Below, piece by piece: positions 28,901 to 38,988 of a DNA stretch of 64,000 nucleotides; the stretch's first letter is position 1; each line of letters opens with the position of its first letter. This DNA comes from Rhodopirellula sp. GTDB lineage: Bacteria > Planctomycetota > Planctomycetia > Pirellulales > Pirellulaceae. The notes below the pieces were generated by a model, which saw only the letters and a program-made list of their open reading frames with translations, ran no database searches and had not been told where the DNA came from. The DNA lies in assembly GCA_002690925.1 (NCBI GenBank), contig NZGD01000167.1, forward strand, positions 1-64,000, in the 5' to 3' direction. The translations under genes and the position numbers were made by a program.

Positions 28901-28982
28901 CTGGCTGTTTCGCCGCCGCGGACGACGAGAAGAACTTCATTACCACAAGACAAAACAAGACGAAACAATCGAATCTCAGCAT
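25947..28982 (-). CDS. Tandem double sulfatase, iduronate-2-sulfatase-like
   Basis: 1011 residues holding two complete sulfatase domains in one frame. Signal peptide to about residue 24. Domain 1 (about 30-530) has [12 protein letters not shown] and the formylglycine motif C-A-P-S-R at Cys81. A linker rich in T, E, K and P follows near 535-565. Domain 2 (about 570-1000) has [10 protein letters not shown] and C-G-P-S-R at Cys593. Both contain S-D-H-G-Y-H-x-G-[ED] metal-ligand blocks and Y-A-P-H-F or Q-K-P-H-V-P-F segments as in iduronate-2-sulfatases. Planctomycete sulfatases of this subfamily are normally about 480-520 residues, so this is a fusion with both active sites intact by motif. The pair may act on two sulfates of one polysaccharide. 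Confidence 0.93.
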   Translation of the reverse strand: MLRFDCFVLFCLVVMKFFSSSAAAKQPEITPRANVLFLAVDDMNDWIGCHDAKTKALTPNFDRLAARGVCFTNAHTAGVFCAPSRAAIFTGQFASTTGCYRTANYFKTKPEIEPLQVSFSKAGYKTLGAGKLFHHPVGAIDVRGWDKFFLRTQKQRQNGWALDSWGLGTPFPQPFPNSVYNRGEEITGGLFLEWGAIPNNREDEMADSQRVDWAVEQLNQEHDQPFFLGVGIYAPHFPNYCPQKYFDLYDPAEIPLPQYHADDLEDLPPKIKKMKTARSRIHQKLEKLDAVDDAIHGYLACISYADAMMGRVLDALDKSPHAKNTIVVLWSDHGYHHGEKGDWGKHTLWERTSNVPFIWAGPGIAKGEKTDVSASLVDMYPTFVEMCGLSPPRQTLEGTSLASTLMNPGSAVDRNVFLPHMNRGEYAIINRDWRYICYGDDGDELYNVQADPNEWNNLAGDTRYAELISTMKKSAPQDFALPEPSMNPRKDLVIQGETYHWQTGEGNYTPPPKHLPYSQANPKTSETTTKEKPTGVVENAARNLTKNVLLIVCDDLNTHVTPSGYTPIVTPAMDAFASQAMTFDRAFCQYPVCGPSRASMLSGLYPQSTGVLNNTDDIRNERPGTVSMPQFFRQNGFWTGSVGKVFHSPRHEHGEKAWDKYLRFENDELEVVKTARIEFESVYGSIEEGPNRRKWKALKKEVSASLDAQTPPGYGESGLVDAQHKDGKNVRQVAKWLKEKSHGEKPFFIACGIQKPHVPFLAPGKYFDLYPLESIRYTPDLPGLWKTLPGLAQSKRYEAFGFQLGVEDDRLRREYMQAYHACISFIDAQIQIVLDAVKESGHWEDTTIILTSDHGYHLGDHFLWGKVTLFDIGAKVPFMIRAPGLTSEGAHSQAMVELIDVFPTLTHLTGLETPEHLQGNSLRPLLGHPDRLGKKKYAYSVVTRGPKLGFALRNQRWRYGQWPDGEELYDLSLDPEEKKNLAKLPRMKTRLEDFRVILEEVQEFASTQRQR

Positions 28983-30059
28983 GGCGTACCTTCGCTACTT
29001 TGACGCACAATTTCCAGAAAGTTACGCATCACATCAAAGCATGTGGATGATCACTTCCAAACGACTCATTCTAAACCACGATTTCCTAGCCATAATCAAA
29101 GCAGAGACAAGCATTTGATGGGCAGCCACGGGCGACGCCACGCTTAGAAATGCCACCATCCGCTTCGGCGTAATACCGAAAATGCTTGATTCACCTGCTT
29201 AACCACGGCTGACCCTATTCGGGCACCTCAATGAAACGAATTCAAACAAATTGTCAAGTTTCGGGGCATTTCCAGGCAACCTGCATTGGTCCTCTAACCG
29301 AAATTCACAAGAATGATTCCGTCCTAGTGTACCGGGCTCCATTCCTGCCCAACACGACACTTGACAAAGAATCGGCGGCTTTCCGGGCGGAATCCGCTAG
29401 CTACCAAGCTGTGAGCGAGCAACGAATCCGCAGCAACGGAAACTTCTTAGTGCCCCAAAGTCCCCCAGACACAAACGATCAGCCCCTTGCCATCGTTAAC
29501 ACACGCACAGTGTTCTGCCTAAGCAACGTGAATACTCGCACGCATCACTTTTGTTTTTCATACAGTGGCGGTCACTTGCGTTGCCTACATCAATCACACC
29601 CCGGTGACAGACCCAACAAGTTTGCTTCATTAACAGAAAGCGACGCGATTATGCAGCAGTCACATTCGTGTTCCAAACTGGAACGGACGGCCCCGCGCTG
29701 ATGGCATCGACAATGTGAAATCTGTTTACGGACAATGAGATTTTTTCGCACCAACGGCTCCCAGTCTTGCTTGCAGAAAATCGACATTGGGACCGCCAAG
29801 CAACTGTCAGTTCGCAACTCCGTGGCTGGCGACATTTACCTGAAAACTCTCATACACTCTCTCTTCGTGCGGAGGATCATTGCGCCAAACATGGATCAAA
29901 CGAATGCGCACAGCCTTCGCCTTCGTGCTGCAAAGACAGTGACTCGGAAAACTTTGAGCTCTTGAACATGCAGGGAGGTCGCAACGGACCACGCGAAATG
30001 CGGATTCTTGCATCGTATCGAGACATCGTGCGGCGTGTACTACCTTTCAATCTGTAACG
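28983..30059. other. Gene-poor stretch, about 1.1 kb
   Basis: Several plus-strand frames (the longest 29231-29701, 156 codons) show no signal, motif or plausible composition and are rich in His, Cys and Ser as expected for chance frames. No RNA gene or repeat was recognised. It probably includes the double-sulfatase promoter. Confidence 0.4.
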
Positions 30060-30101
30060 AAAAAACGCCCGCCGGGTCTCCCCAACAGGCGTTTATTTTT
30101 T
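30060..30101 (-). terminator. Intrinsic terminator after the HMA selenoprotein gene
   Basis: Arms AAACGCC/GGCGTTT (30063-30069 and 30088-30094) with an inner GGG/CCC pairing, flanked by T-runs on both strands. On the minus strand it follows the TAG of the HMA gene by about 30 bp and ends in six T. It could work in both directions. Confidence 0.75.
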
Positions 30102-30128
30102 CATAGTGTGAAGGCTATTCCAAGTTGT

Positions 30129-30491
30129 CTACTGAATCGTGTAGTCAGCCAAGTGACTGTTGGTTTCAGCGTACTTCTTCAACTCTGCCTTGTAGTCCAC
30201 ACTGGGATCAGTGAGCTCAAACGTGCAGTTTCGACCCGCGATGTCTGTCGTGATGTTGACAACACCGGGGATTTTGGTCAGATCGCCTCGGACCGAGGCG
30301 GCACAACCACCTCAGTGCATGTTTGGCACTTTGAGGCTAACAAGCGTGGCGATATCGGAATTGTCCGCCGCTGTCTCCGCAACCGCGGAAACCTCGCTTT
30401 CAACCGTTGGTGATGCAACCGGAGTCGTCGACCCCGTGCATCCCACCAAGGCCAGTAACGCGACTTGCAAAAGCACTGCGTTTCTTTTCAT
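30129..30491 (-). CDS. HMA-domain lipoprotein with in-frame TGA, predicted selenoprotein
   Basis: 120 residues counting the TGA at codon 60 (30312-30314) as selenocysteine. ATG 30491 follows GGAG at 8 nt. The N-terminus is a lipoprotein signal with lipobox L-V-G-C at Cys18, then an Ala/Glu/Thr-rich linker (19-48). A heavy-metal-associated domain follows: S-L-K-V-P-N-M-H-U-G-G-C, A-A-S-V-R-G-D-L, I-P-G-V-V-N-I. The normal HMA metal motif is M-x-C-x-x-C; here the first Cys is TGA and the second is Cys63. The reading frame, HMA pattern and codon use continue unbroken for 60 codons after the TGA to a TAG followed by a terminator. A GC-rich hairpin sits at SECIS distance. It should be an envelope metal-binding (Cu or Hg type) or redox protein. 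A sequencing error (TGC or TGT read as TGA) is the main alternative. Confidence 0.75.
30284..30311 (-). promoter_or_regulatory. Putative bacterial SECIS hairpin
   Basis: Directly after the TGA on the minus strand. The stem CGCCTCG (30300-30294) pairs perfectly with CGAGGCG (30290-30284) around a loop that begins with G. The apical loop starts 18 nt after the TGA. Bacterial SECIS elements lie inside the coding region, within roughly 16-37 nt of the UGA, and have a G early in the apical loop, so the geometry fits. Recognition by SelB is inferred. Confidence 0.6.
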
Positions 30492-31067
30492 GAGCTCTGC
30501 TCCAGAATTTGGTAATACATAACAACTTAAAGGACATTGGAATCTGCCCCCTTAGTATCGGCAAGAGTCAAATTCGCCTTGAATACCGATTTTTCGCCCA
30601 ACACAAGCGAAAATTGTCACCAGCGGCAGCAATCAGCAATAACGTGTCCAAACACCAAAAAATGAGCTTATCACGCGATATACAGGACACCAGCCGCAGC
30701 CAATCTCCCACAATCGCCGACCCTCAACGTAAGTCATGCCTTCCAATCCCCCCCCAAATCCTCGAGCAACCCACAGTCATCAACGTGCGGGATTCAATCG
30801 CGAACATCGCGTTTTCCCCGTAATCCCGGCTTTTGACAGCTAAAATACCACTTTGGTGAACCCGAAGTCTTCATAAATGATTGGCTGCTGAGGTTGGATC
30901 TCAAACTCAATCCTTCTGCTTCGGTGCGGCACCAGTTGGAGAACTGGAATTGCTCCATGAATGCTCACCTCGTCGAGTCCACCCGCGTTCTTCCCAACGA
31001 GTTAGAATTCGTGGTGTTCTCGGCTGCGCCGGAAATTAATCCATCCAAACAATCCGGACACAAACTC
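30492..31067. other. Divergent intergenic region
   Basis: About 570 bp between the divergent HMA and zinc-ribbon/TPR genes, taking the later start of the latter. The plus-strand frame 30509-30823 has no features and is taken as chance. Promoters for both genes should be here, but I could not pick -35/-10 boxes with confidence. Confidence 0.4.
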
Positions 31068-31865
31068 ATGCCCATGACGATCAACGGGATAGGAACCACT
31101 TACTTTGGACGAAAGAATATCCGCGAATATGTCGGAATGTGTGAGCAGTGCCAGTCCCATGGGAAATTGACTGACTACGAGACCGGTCATTTTTTCTCGA
31201 TCATTTTCATTCCTGTGATTCCATTAGGCAGAAGACAGATTGTCGCGGAATGCGCGGCTTGCAAGCGTCACCGAGCGATGCCACTCAAACAATGGCAAAC
31301 CCTGAGGGAAGAAACACTCAACGCTGGACTCGCCGACCTAGGTGAGAACATGGAAAACGCGGAGAAGGCATTGAAACTGATCTACGACATGACGGTATTC
31401 AACCAACTCGCGGAAGCGAACGAATTGGCTGTCGTCTGTGCCAAGCAGTACGAGAATGACTTTGATGTCATGATTCAACTTGGCTCGTGGTATGAACAGA
31501 TGGGTAAGGAAGTGGAGACTGAAAAGTGCTTTTCGCGGGCAATTGAAATCGACCCAAAACATCCCCACAGCCAGCGTATTCAAGCCATCCAGGCCATTGA
31601 CAGTCAAAAGCCTCAACTCGCGGCTCAGTTTCTCGACTCGATGAGGCCGGGTTCCAGCGCCTATGACCCAAGCCTGTTCTTATTATTTGCCAATGCCCTT
31701 CAGGAAGCGGACCTGCACGAACAAGCTCTTCAAGAATATCAGCAACTCATCAAGCAAGCCCCCGAACTTGGTGCAGATAAGGTGTTCCGAAAACGCGTCA
31801 AACTCTCAGAAAAAATCCAAGGCACCCCAGTCACGATGCTCCCGAAAGCAGGATTGTTTGGATAG
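31068..31865 (+). CDS. Zinc-ribbon and TPR protein
   Basis: 265 residues if started at ATG 31068; the frame extends up to a TTG at 30894, but those residues look non-coding. The N-terminal part reads G-T-T-Y-F-G-R-K-N and then C-E-Q-C (about 25-28). It continues into a hydrophobic F-F-S-I-I-F-I-P-V-I-P-L-G hairpin and a second pair C-A-A-C, together a four-cysteine zinc ribbon with an intervening membrane-like strand. The C-terminal 160 residues form about four TPR repeats (for example W-Y-E-Q-M-G-K-E-V-E-T-E-K-C-F-S-R-A-I-E). The function is unknown; TPRs suggest a protein-binding adaptor. No signal peptide. Confidence 0.75.
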   Translation: MPMTINGIGTTYFGRKNIREYVGMCEQCQSHGKLTDYETGHFFSIIFIPVIPLGRRQIVAECAACKRHRAMPLKQWQTLREETLNAGLADLGENMENAEKALKLIYDMTVFNQLAEANELAVVCAKQYENDFDVMIQLGSWYEQMGKEVETEKCFSRAIEIDPKHPHSQRIQAIQAIDSQKPQLAAQFLDSMRPGSSAYDPSLFLLFANALQEADLHEQALQEYQQLIKQAPELGADKVFRKRVKLSEKIQGTPVTMLPKAGLFG

Positions 31866-32403
31866 TCCTCAATTCAAGCCCCCCTTGAAAGCGAGTGCCT
31901 GATTGTTGCAGTTGATCAATCGCCCGTGACTTGCTTGTCCATCGTCAGGAAAGCAGCACCTCCTGCGACAGGCAAAGCGACGCAGCGCGACAATTGTCAC
32001 ACGGAACAGCCGAAACACCTTTGAAATTCTGAAGTTTTTCATCCCAAGTGGAACCTCAGAGCAGAATAGCCTCAGTTAGCATGAATCAGTTACCTGCAAC
32101 GCGTTCGCAAAAACGATGATTTCGGCTGACCCAATCGTCAAACGAGCATAATTTGAGATGGTCTGCTATGATCGGGGAAACAAACCGAAGGGGTTTGCCG
32201 TAATTTTGCGGGGTTGTTCGCACGACCAGTCGCTTCGAATGTCGCATTCTCAACCATTGGCGTTTCCGACTATAATTTGGTCAGATGAGCTGGGGCTCCC
32301 AGCCCGCACCCGTCTCACCCCTCAGACACTGCTGCAATTCGTTGGAACATCGTCCCCCGAAACCGCACAGTAAAATCCTCCCTCAGAGCAGTAGACCAAG
32401 CGT
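31866..32403. other. Intergenic, about 540 bp, nothing recognised
   Basis: No supported frame, repeat or RNA. It should contain the promoter for the large SGNH/heme protein. Confidence 0.4.
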
Positions 32404-35400
32404 ATGAACCTCAGTGAAATGAATCAACTGAAGCGTCCCCTAAAGATTCTAGTGGTGGTATTTGCCGCGGTGCAGCTAGTCTTTGCGGCACCATCAAAGG
32501 CAGCCGAACCATTTCAGTTCCGAGCGAACGACGTGGTTGCCATCTACGGAAATGGCCTCGCGGACCGTATGCAGCACGATCCCTGGGTAGAAGCGAATCT
32601 GCAAGCCCAGTTGGCCGGAAAGCAAATCAGCTTTCGCAATATGAGTTTTGCTGGAGACATGGTCAACAAACGGCCGCGTAACAAAGGTTTCACAAATGAT
32701 GCGGAGTACCTACAGCACGTCGGCCCATCCGTCGTATTCGTCTTTTACGGATACAACGAGTCATTTGCTGGGCCAACAGGAGTTGCCGCATATCAAGGTG
32801 AGCTGGTCAAGCTAGTTGAGCGATACACCGCACTTAGGAAAGAAAAGGGCGTTGACTTACGATTTGTATTCTTCAGCCCAATCGCCTACGAGAACAAAGG
32901 TGACCGGCATCTACCTGACGGTATCGAGCTGAACGAGAATTTAGCTCTCTACACGGAGGCGACCAAACTTGCCGCAGAGCAAACCGGACAAGCGTTTGTT
33001 GACCTTTTCCACACCTCGCAGGAACTGTATCGCAGTAGCACCGATCGCTTCACTCTCAACGGCATTCACCTCAATGCAAAAGGGTACCTCGGGCTTTCGA
33101 AGATCATTTCTGCGGCATTGACCGGGAGCAATTCCGAGGCAAAGGACGATCTTTACAAAGCAGTTGAGGACAAAAACTGGCACTGGCACAACCGATACCA
33201 TGCGACCGATGGCAACGACATCTGGGGTGGACGCTCGGGTCTTAAGTTTGTCGATGGACAAAGTAATGCCGACGTACTCAAGCATGAGTTGGTGATGCTT
33301 GACGTGATGACCGCAAACCGGGACAAGGCGATTTGGGCCGCAGCCACCAACCAGCCCTACGAAATTGACGACAGCAACGTTCCGCCCCCCGTCAAGGTGA
33401 TTTCGAACGTTGGTGGCGGCAGTGCGAGCTCAAGCGCGGCGAAAGAGGGCAGCGTTGACTACCTCTCCGCAGAAGAATCACGAGCAAAGATCACTGTCCC
33501 GGATGGATACGAGCTGAATGTGTTCGCATCAGAAGAGCAATTCCCTGATTTAGCAAACCCTGTGCAGCTACAGGTGGACGGCAAAGGCCGCCTCTGGGCA
33601 GCGAGCTGGAACACCTACCCCAAGTGGGAACCCGGCAAACAGATGAACGATAGTTTGATGATCTTTGAAGACACTGATGGCGACGGTGTCGCCGACAAAC
33701 GCAAGATCTTCGCACACGTCCACAATCCGCTGGGCTTTGAGTTTTGGGGTGGAGGCGTCATCGTGACCTCTGGCCCCGACCTGCTTTTCCTGAAGGATAC
33801 AGACGGTGATGACAAAGCTGACATTCGCTATCCACTGTTGCAGGGTCTCGGAACCGCTGACACTCATCATGCAGCCAACAATCTCATCATGGGACCAGAT
33901 GGTGGCATTTATTGGCAAAGTGGCATCTTCCTGGTCCACAACCACGAAACACCCTGGAAACCCAATCTGAATATCGGGTCCTCAGGGATGTATCGCTTCA
34001 ATCCTCGAACGTATGCCATCACGCCGCACGCTGGCAACAGTCCGAATCCCCACGGAACCAGTTTTGACAAGTGGGGCTACTGCTATGCCAATGATGGAAC
34101 GGGTGGACGCTCGTATCAGGTGCGACCTGAAGGGAACGGATTCAAAATGCACACGCTCCTTACGAAAGAATTTCGCCCAGTCGCAGCGAACGAAATTCTG
34201 TCATCTCAGCACTTTCCCGATGACCTCCAGGATGACTTCCTGATCTGTAATACGATTGGATTCTTAGGAATCAAGCAGTACAGTCTCGACCGTGGCGGCA
34301 CCGCTCCTGAGCCGACCCCAGCGGTTGTCAAGGCACCCGAAGATGTATCCATCACACAAGGTGGTGGCCTCATCACAGTCAATCACCCGGCACTAAAAGG
34401 AGCGAAGGTTACCGGCTTCAAGCTGAGTGTGAATGGTGTTCAGGAAATGAACATTTCCGAGGTCGAAGTGATGAGCGGCAACAGGAATGTTGCCAAAACT
34501 GCAGAACTCGCATTGTCCAGCGACTACCAGAACGGAGCTTATCCAGCCTCCCTTCTTGTTGATGGAAACAAAGGCAACTTTGCACACACCAATAAAGAGA
34601 AGAACCCTTGGATGAAAGGTGAATTCCCCGCACCCATTGAAATCTCGGAATTTCGGGTCTGGAATCGCAAGGGCTTCGAGAAACGCTTTAACAACGGCAA
34701 AATCGAATTTTTCAATGGCGACAAACTTGTCGCAGCCGTTGACGTCCAAATCAAGGGAGGCGGAAGCGTCGATGGAAGCAAGAATCGGAAACTTGGTGAA
34801 GTTTGGGGTACACCGGGAATAGAACTCCTCAACAGTTCCGACCGCAATTTCCGTCCCACCGATGCGATCATCGGTGAAGATGGCGCACTGTACGTCGCCG
34901 ACTGGCACAATGCCATCATTGGGCACATGCAACACAACATTCGCGACCCCAATCGAGATCACAAGCATGGACGCATCTTCCGCTTGACTGCCAAGAACCG
35001 TCCCCTACAGAAACCGGTAAAAATTGCGGGTCAGCCGATTGAAGTGCTCCTTGAAAACCTCAAGCATCCCGTTGACGGCGTACGTCATCGAACACGTGTT
35101 GAATTGAGTGCCCGAGACTCAGACGAAGTGATCGCTGCAGCGCAGAAGTGGTGCAAGAACTTCGATCCGGACAATGAGACCGAAGCCCATCACCTGCTGG
35201 AAGCACTTTGGCTGCATCAGCAACATGGCGCAGTGAACGAAGATCTTCTCAACACGCTTCTCGCATCGCACGTTCCGCACGCTGCAAACGCGGCAAAGAC
35301 AGTGAAGCATCTGTGGTACAACGTTGAGTCTGGTGCAAGCGGTTTTGCGGCACCCGCGGAACTGGAGTTCGTCAAATTTGACACACCCAAGCACCTCAAA

Positions 35401-36366
35401 GGGAAAGACAAAGACGCCTACCAACTTGGATCAGTGGTTTACCAGCGTGAATCACACTGCTCCACCTGCCACCTTGCCCACGGTAAAGGTAATGCAAGCG
35501 TCTATCCTTCGTTGCTCAACAGCCCCTGGGTTAATGGCAGCAAGGACCGCCTGATCAAACTGGCGTTACATGGCCTTCATGGAAAAATTCGCGTCAACGG
35601 AAAAACCTACGATCCTGCACGTGGCGTCCCCCCGATGACAGCGTTCCGGGATCTGCTGAACGATGAAGAATTAGCAGCTGTCCTAACTTTCGTTCGCAAC
35701 AGTTGGGGCAATCAAGCATCCGCCGTCAACGCATCCGCCGTCGCGCGTATTCGTGCTGAGACTGAGGGGAGATTTACAGTCTGGACGCCTGAAGAATTGA
35801 CGAACCAACACCCTCTTGAACTGGAGTTGATGGCAGAAGTTGACAAACAACCTGAGGTAGAATTCTCCAACGATGAGCTTGAGACGGAACTGATGAGCCA
35901 AGCCACTAGCGACATTGCCGCTGAGGCAATTGCAAAAGGCAACGCGTTGCGAGGGAAGAAACTCTTTTACGAGTCTGCCGCTGCCTGTTATGCCTGTCAC
36001 GACCCACCAGGGCGTGTTGCACGACTGGGCCCCGCGTTGGCACAACTGAAAACCCGTCTGACCAACGAGCAATTGGTGGATTCAATCCTGCGACCTGCTG
36101 AGCTGATTGAGAAAGAGTATGCCCAAGTGAGTGTGTTGACGGTGGACGGGCAAATCTTTACCGGCATCAGAGTTTCAGAAAACGATGATGAGTTGGTGTT
36201 AAGAAACCTGGCAAATCCAAAACCGGTGGTTATCGCACAGGATGACATTGAACAGGTCAAAGATTCGAAAACCTCTCTGATGCCTGCCAACCTCGTGAAG
36301 CAACTGAAGAGTCGCCAAGAATTCAATGACCTGATGAAATACGTTATCGAAGTCAGACGCAGATAA
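32404..36366 (+). CDS. SGNH hydrolase fused to PVC-type heme-binding propeller with two cytochrome c sites
   Basis: 1320 residues. Signal peptide to about residue 35 (cut near S-K-A-A-E). Residues 40-245 form an SGNH/GDSL-type hydrolase, with G-N-G-L in block I, G-Y-N-E-S-F in block III and N-G-I-H-L-N in block V. Residues of about 355-650 are the PVC-type membrane-bound-dehydrogenase propeller ([29 protein letters not shown]). About 690-800 looks like a discoidin/galactose-binding insert. A HEAT-like part follows, then heme site C-S-T-C-H (Cys1019) and heme site C-Y-A-C-H (Cys1195), with a C-terminal PVC cytochrome tail. The first SGNH block lacks the classic G-D-S, so esterase activity is uncertain. 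A clear terminator follows. Confidence 0.9.
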   Translation: MNLSEMNQLKRPLKILVVVFAAVQLVFAAPSKAAEPFQFRANDVVAIYGNGLADRMQHDPWVEANLQAQLAGKQISFRNMSFAGDMVNKRPRNKGFTNDAEYLQHVGPSVVFVFYGYNESFAGPTGVAAYQGELVKLVERYTALRKEKGVDLRFVFFSPIAYENKGDRHLPDGIELNENLALYTEATKLAAEQTGQAFVDLFHTSQELYRSSTDRFTLNGIHLNAKGYLGLSKIISAALTGSNSEAKDDLYKAVEDKNWHWHNRYHATDGNDIWGGRSGLKFVDGQSNADVLKHELVMLDVMTANRDKAIWAAATNQPYEIDDSNVPPPVKVISNVGGGSASSSAAKEGSVDYLSAEESRAKITVPDGYELNVFASEEQFPDLANPVQLQVDGKGRLWAASWNTYPKWEPGKQMNDSLMIFEDTDGDGVADKRKIFAHVHNPLGFEFWGGGVIVTSGPDLLFLKDTDGDDKADIRYPLLQGLGTADTHHAANNLIMGPDGGIYWQSGIFLVHNHETPWKPNLNIGSSGMYRFNPRTYAITPHAGNSPNPHGTSFDKWGYCYANDGTGGRSYQVRPEGNGFKMHTLLTKEFRPVAANEILSSQHFPDDLQDDFLICNTIGFLGIKQYSLDRGGTAPEPTPAVVKAPEDVSITQGGGLITVNHPALKGAKVTGFKLSVNGVQEMNISEVEVMSGNRNVAKTAELALSSDYQNGAYPASLLVDGNKGNFAHTNKEKNPWMKGEFPAPIEISEFRVWNRKGFEKRFNNGKIEFFNGDKLVAAVDVQIKGGGSVDGSKNRKLGEVWGTPGIELLNSSDRNFRPTDAIIGEDGALYVADWHNAIIGHMQHNIRDPNRDHKHGRIFRLTAKNRPLQKPVKIAGQPIEVLLENLKHPVDGVRHRTRVELSARDSDEVIAAAQKWCKNFDPDNETEAHHLLEALWLHQQHGAVNEDLLNTLLASHVPHAANAAKTVKHLWYNVESGASGFAAPAELEFVKFDTPKHLKGKDKDAYQLGSVVYQRESHCSTCHLAHGKGNASVYPSLLNSPWVNGSKDRLIKLALHGLHGKIRVNGKTYDPARGVPPMTAFRDLLNDEELAAVLTFVRNSWGNQASAVNASAVARIRAETEGRFTVWTPEELTNQHPLELELMAEVDKQPEVEFSNDELETELMSQATSDIAAEAIAKGNALRGKKLFYESAAACYACHDPPGRVARLGPALAQLKTRLTNEQLVDSILRPAELIEKEYAQVSVLTVDGQIFTGIRVSENDDELVLRNLANPKPVVIAQDDIEQVKDSKTSLMPANLVKQLKSRQEFNDLMKYVIEVRRR

Positions 36367-36416
36367 ACCGATGGAATTGCCTACGAGGTGCTGCCTCGCA
36401 GGCTCACAGCTTCATG

Positions 36417-36453
36417 ACCTGAAGTCGACCCACCGTCGGCTTCAGGTTTTTTT
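36417..36453 (+). terminator. Intrinsic terminator after the SGNH/heme gene
   Basis: ACCTGAAG pairs with CTTCAGGT, with an inner CGAC/GTCG stem, followed by a run of seven T. It lies 50 bp after the stop at 36366. Confidence 0.9.
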
Positions 36454-36927
36454 ATGGTACAGCTTTTATCGGCAGTTCCATCCTTTCCCTGAATAACCAC
36501 GCACGTCCTACCTGCACCACAAAAAAAGGCAAGCCGAAAAATCAGTACCTGCCAGGTACAAATGCTCTCTTTCCATTCATACGCACAAGTTCAACCATCG
36601 GCCGGCGACTTGTCTCGAGAGGTAAACATTCTAGATTCGGGGGGTAGAGGCAACGCTTAGTGAACCGGATCAAAGCGTGTGAAAGTTTTTTATCAACACT
36701 GTTCGCCGTACGATTGGACTGGTTCTGTACAATCGGTTCATAGCATCCACAGACTGCGAGAGCGAGGAGACTCCCTACGGATTCAGAATCATTCACTTTT
36801 GAGTTCCCTGCACCCGCGAACATCCGCAAAAAGGTCACGCGTTAAAACCTTGCCCTTCGGGCTTGCTCAGCACGAAGGGCGATTCAAAACAACCCATCCT
36901 AACAGAGTCTGATACGAACACCCCATC
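36454..36927. other. Intergenic, about 470 bp, with a 15-bp palindrome
   Basis: A perfect palindrome GTACCTG-C-CAGGTAC lies at 36545-36559 and could be an operator or a small hairpin. Another hairpin (GCCCTTCG/CGAAGGGC) lies near 36850-36880, upstream of the TPR gene. A 98-codon minus-strand frame (36542-36838) is not supported. Confidence 0.45.
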
Positions 36928-37692
36928 ATGAATCACCCTGAGCAACAATTGCGTATGTTACTCACGAATGGATGGTGGCAACACCTGGATGCGTTTTCAG
37001 ACATCGCGCTTGCTTCTGCACCTGACTCCTCGTTAGCCATTGCTTCAAAGGGCTTTGCATCTTTGCGGCGTGGCAAGACCGACGAGGCCCTTGCTCTTTT
37101 TCATGACTCACTTGCGATCGATGCCACCGACGTCGCTGCGAGAACTGGCCTCTTCAACTTGCATTATCAGGATGCAAACTTTCCAAAGGCGGATGAGATC
37201 ATCATGGGTCTTTTACGGGACCTGCCCCATGAACCCGCACTACACGCGGCCCGATGCAGGTTATATGCCATTTTCGATACTCGGAAACGCACGGATGAGG
37301 CCCTCCGAGAAGGCTTACAATTGCACCCGCAGGATCGAGAACTTCGGACAGTCGAACTTTATCACGCCTACCATGGATCAGATGAGCAAAAGAAAATCGC
37401 TTTGAGTCTGAAGTTGTTACAGCTGGACCCTGAAAACTTGATTGCTCACGTGATCCTTGGATCAACATGTCTGAAGGAAAGAGATTTTGATAATGCACAA
37501 CACCACCTGAAAACATGCATGGCGATAGCGCCATCCGAGGACACTGCCCGAATGCTAGAAGTCCTTGAGGCTTCGCGGAGCGGGAAAGGGTCATGGCGTC
37601 TTGCCGTATGGGCGTATCGACAAAAACTGCTGAAACGCCTGTTCCCGAAATATTATCGACGCAAACGCGTGAAAATCAGATGGGACCATTGA
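36928..37692 (+). CDS. TPR repeat protein, cytoplasmic
   Basis: 254 residues, no signal peptide. Five or six helix pairs of TPR type, for example A-S-L-R-R-G-K-T-D-E-A-L-A-L-F near 50 and A-H-V-I-L-G-S-T-C-L-K-E near 175. A strongly basic tail follows (R-R-K-R-V-K-I-R-W). It stands alone between a terminator and a long spacer. A protein-protein interaction role is likely; the partner is unknown. The basic tail might bind nucleic acid or membrane. Confidence 0.75.
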   Translation: MNHPEQQLRMLLTNGWWQHLDAFSDIALASAPDSSLAIASKGFASLRRGKTDEALALFHDSLAIDATDVAARTGLFNLHYQDANFPKADEIIMGLLRDLPHEPALHAARCRLYAIFDTRKRTDEALREGLQLHPQDRELRTVELYHAYHGSDEQKKIALSLKLLQLDPENLIAHVILGSTCLKERDFDNAQHHLKTCMAIAPSEDTARMLEVLEASRSGKGSWRLAVWAYRQKLLKRLFPKYYRRKRVKIRWDH

Positions 37693-38103
37693 CCAGTGTT
37701 TTATTTCGACGCGTGCGTCCGCTCCAATCTCTGCCCTGCGTTACACGGTTTCCCACCGTGTGCTAACGATGTTCGTATCTGCGAGTTCCCCCGAACACAT
37801 GAGTGTATCCGCTCCGAACTCCGATACATTGATTCGAACCTGCCGGCCACAGCTGTTTTTTGCAGAACTAAATAAGGCAAGGCAATGCTGATATTTCTGT
37901 AAAGCTACCGTGAGGTTAAGTTAAATATCGAATTTGGGGTTCATCATCCGACGGACTCCAGCGGAGCATTCACTTCCCCCGTAGGTATCAAACTGTCAAC
38001 TCAGGAGGCTTTACCCAAACAGACATTCCAACGATTTCACGATTCAAACCATGCACCACTTCACCGCTTCTCAACCTTATTTCTGTCGCTTGAAAGTAAT
38101 CCA
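37693..38103. other. Intergenic, about 410 bp, nothing recognised
   Basis: No frame or repeat of note. A purine-rich patch (CAGGAGG, about 38001) is not followed by a usable start at the right distance. Confidence 0.4.
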
Positions 38104-38988
38104 ATGTTTAAGCAAGTTCAGCCGGTTTTAGTATTTGCTCTGTTGTTTTTCCTCCTCGGCGCCCGCTCCGCTGCCACGGCAGCAATCGCTCCACTCAGCC
38201 AAACTCAACTTGAGGAAAAAGCAGAAGACATTTTCGTTGGTAAGGTCCTATCCATCTCTGACATTGCGGAGCCATCAAAGCGATTTGACAAAGGAACGAA
38301 GTTTACAGATCGCACTTACACAATAACGATAGGCGTGATCACAGTGCTGAAATACAAATCAGTAAAGGTCGCCACGGAGGTCACGGTGAAAGCATGGCAG
38401 CCAGTGGGCAGCGAGCAGACCGGATTGATCGGTTTCGTTGGCCCGCAAGGTCATGTGCCAATTCCCAAGAAAGGCGATATCGTCACCGTCTATACAGAGA
38501 AGTCTGAGACGAACAAAGATGCCGATGAAAAAACGGACGCGAGTAAGACGCAGGTTTACATACCATTGCTGCCAAACGGAATGGTCATACAAAAAGAAGA
38601 AACCAAGGAAGAGACTTCCGCACCGGGAACACAGCAGGACGGTACCACGACATTGCAGACCTTAAGCAATGCCACCTCTTTCCAATTCATGGCAACTGTT
38701 GCTCTGTACAAAGAAATGTTACTCAACACGTGGGATGAAAAGACCTATCGTCAATTCGCTTACTACCATGGGCTCAACCAGGTAACTCTCTCCGAACTGG
38801 CAACCACAAATGAAAACCACAAGATCTGGGGCCCTTGGTTTAAAGAGAAACTTGCCTACCAAGCCTCCGTGTTCAAGACGCTCCAAACTTACATTGGCAA
38901 GAAGCGGAAAGGTGATCCAATGACCGCCCAGGACATTGCGGAACTCACTCGAATTCAGCGGGAAACAACTGCCAAGCTGGGCAGGTGA
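38104..38988 (+). CDS. Exported protein of unknown function
   Basis: 294 residues. Signal peptide to about residue 26 (A-A-T-A-A). The N-terminal half is beta-rich (F-V-G-K-V-L-S-I, Y-T-I-T-I-G-V-I-T-V-L-K, V-T-V-K-A-W, K-K-G-D-I-V-T-V-Y), consistent with an OB-like or TIMP/netrin-like barrel. A Lys/Glu/Thr-rich linker lies near 135-185 and the C-terminal 100 residues are helical. No catalytic motif. The consistent signal and folded-domain pattern support a real gene; I do not recognise the family. Confidence 0.65.
   Translation: MFKQVQPVLVFALLFFLLGARSAATAAIAPLSQTQLEEKAEDIFVGKVLSISDIAEPSKRFDKGTKFTDRTYTITIGVITVLKYKSVKVATEVTVKAWQPVGSEQTGLIGFVGPQGHVPIPKKGDIVTVYTEKSETNKDADEKTDASKTQVYIPLLPNGMVIQKEETKEETSAPGTQQDGTTTLQTLSNATSFQFMATVALYKEMLLNTWDEKTYRQFAYYHGLNQVTLSELATTNENHKIWGPWFKEKLAYQASVFKTLQTYIGKKRKGDPMTAQDIAELTRIQRETTAKLGR

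Noticed and set aside
29231-29701. 156-codon plus-strand frame in the gene-poor stretch
   Set aside because: No ribosome site, signal, domain pattern or plausible composition; several other chance frames overlap it.
36542-36838. 98-codon minus-strand frame ending in a palindrome
   Set aside because: No start signal or domain; the palindrome at its end explains the apparent structure.
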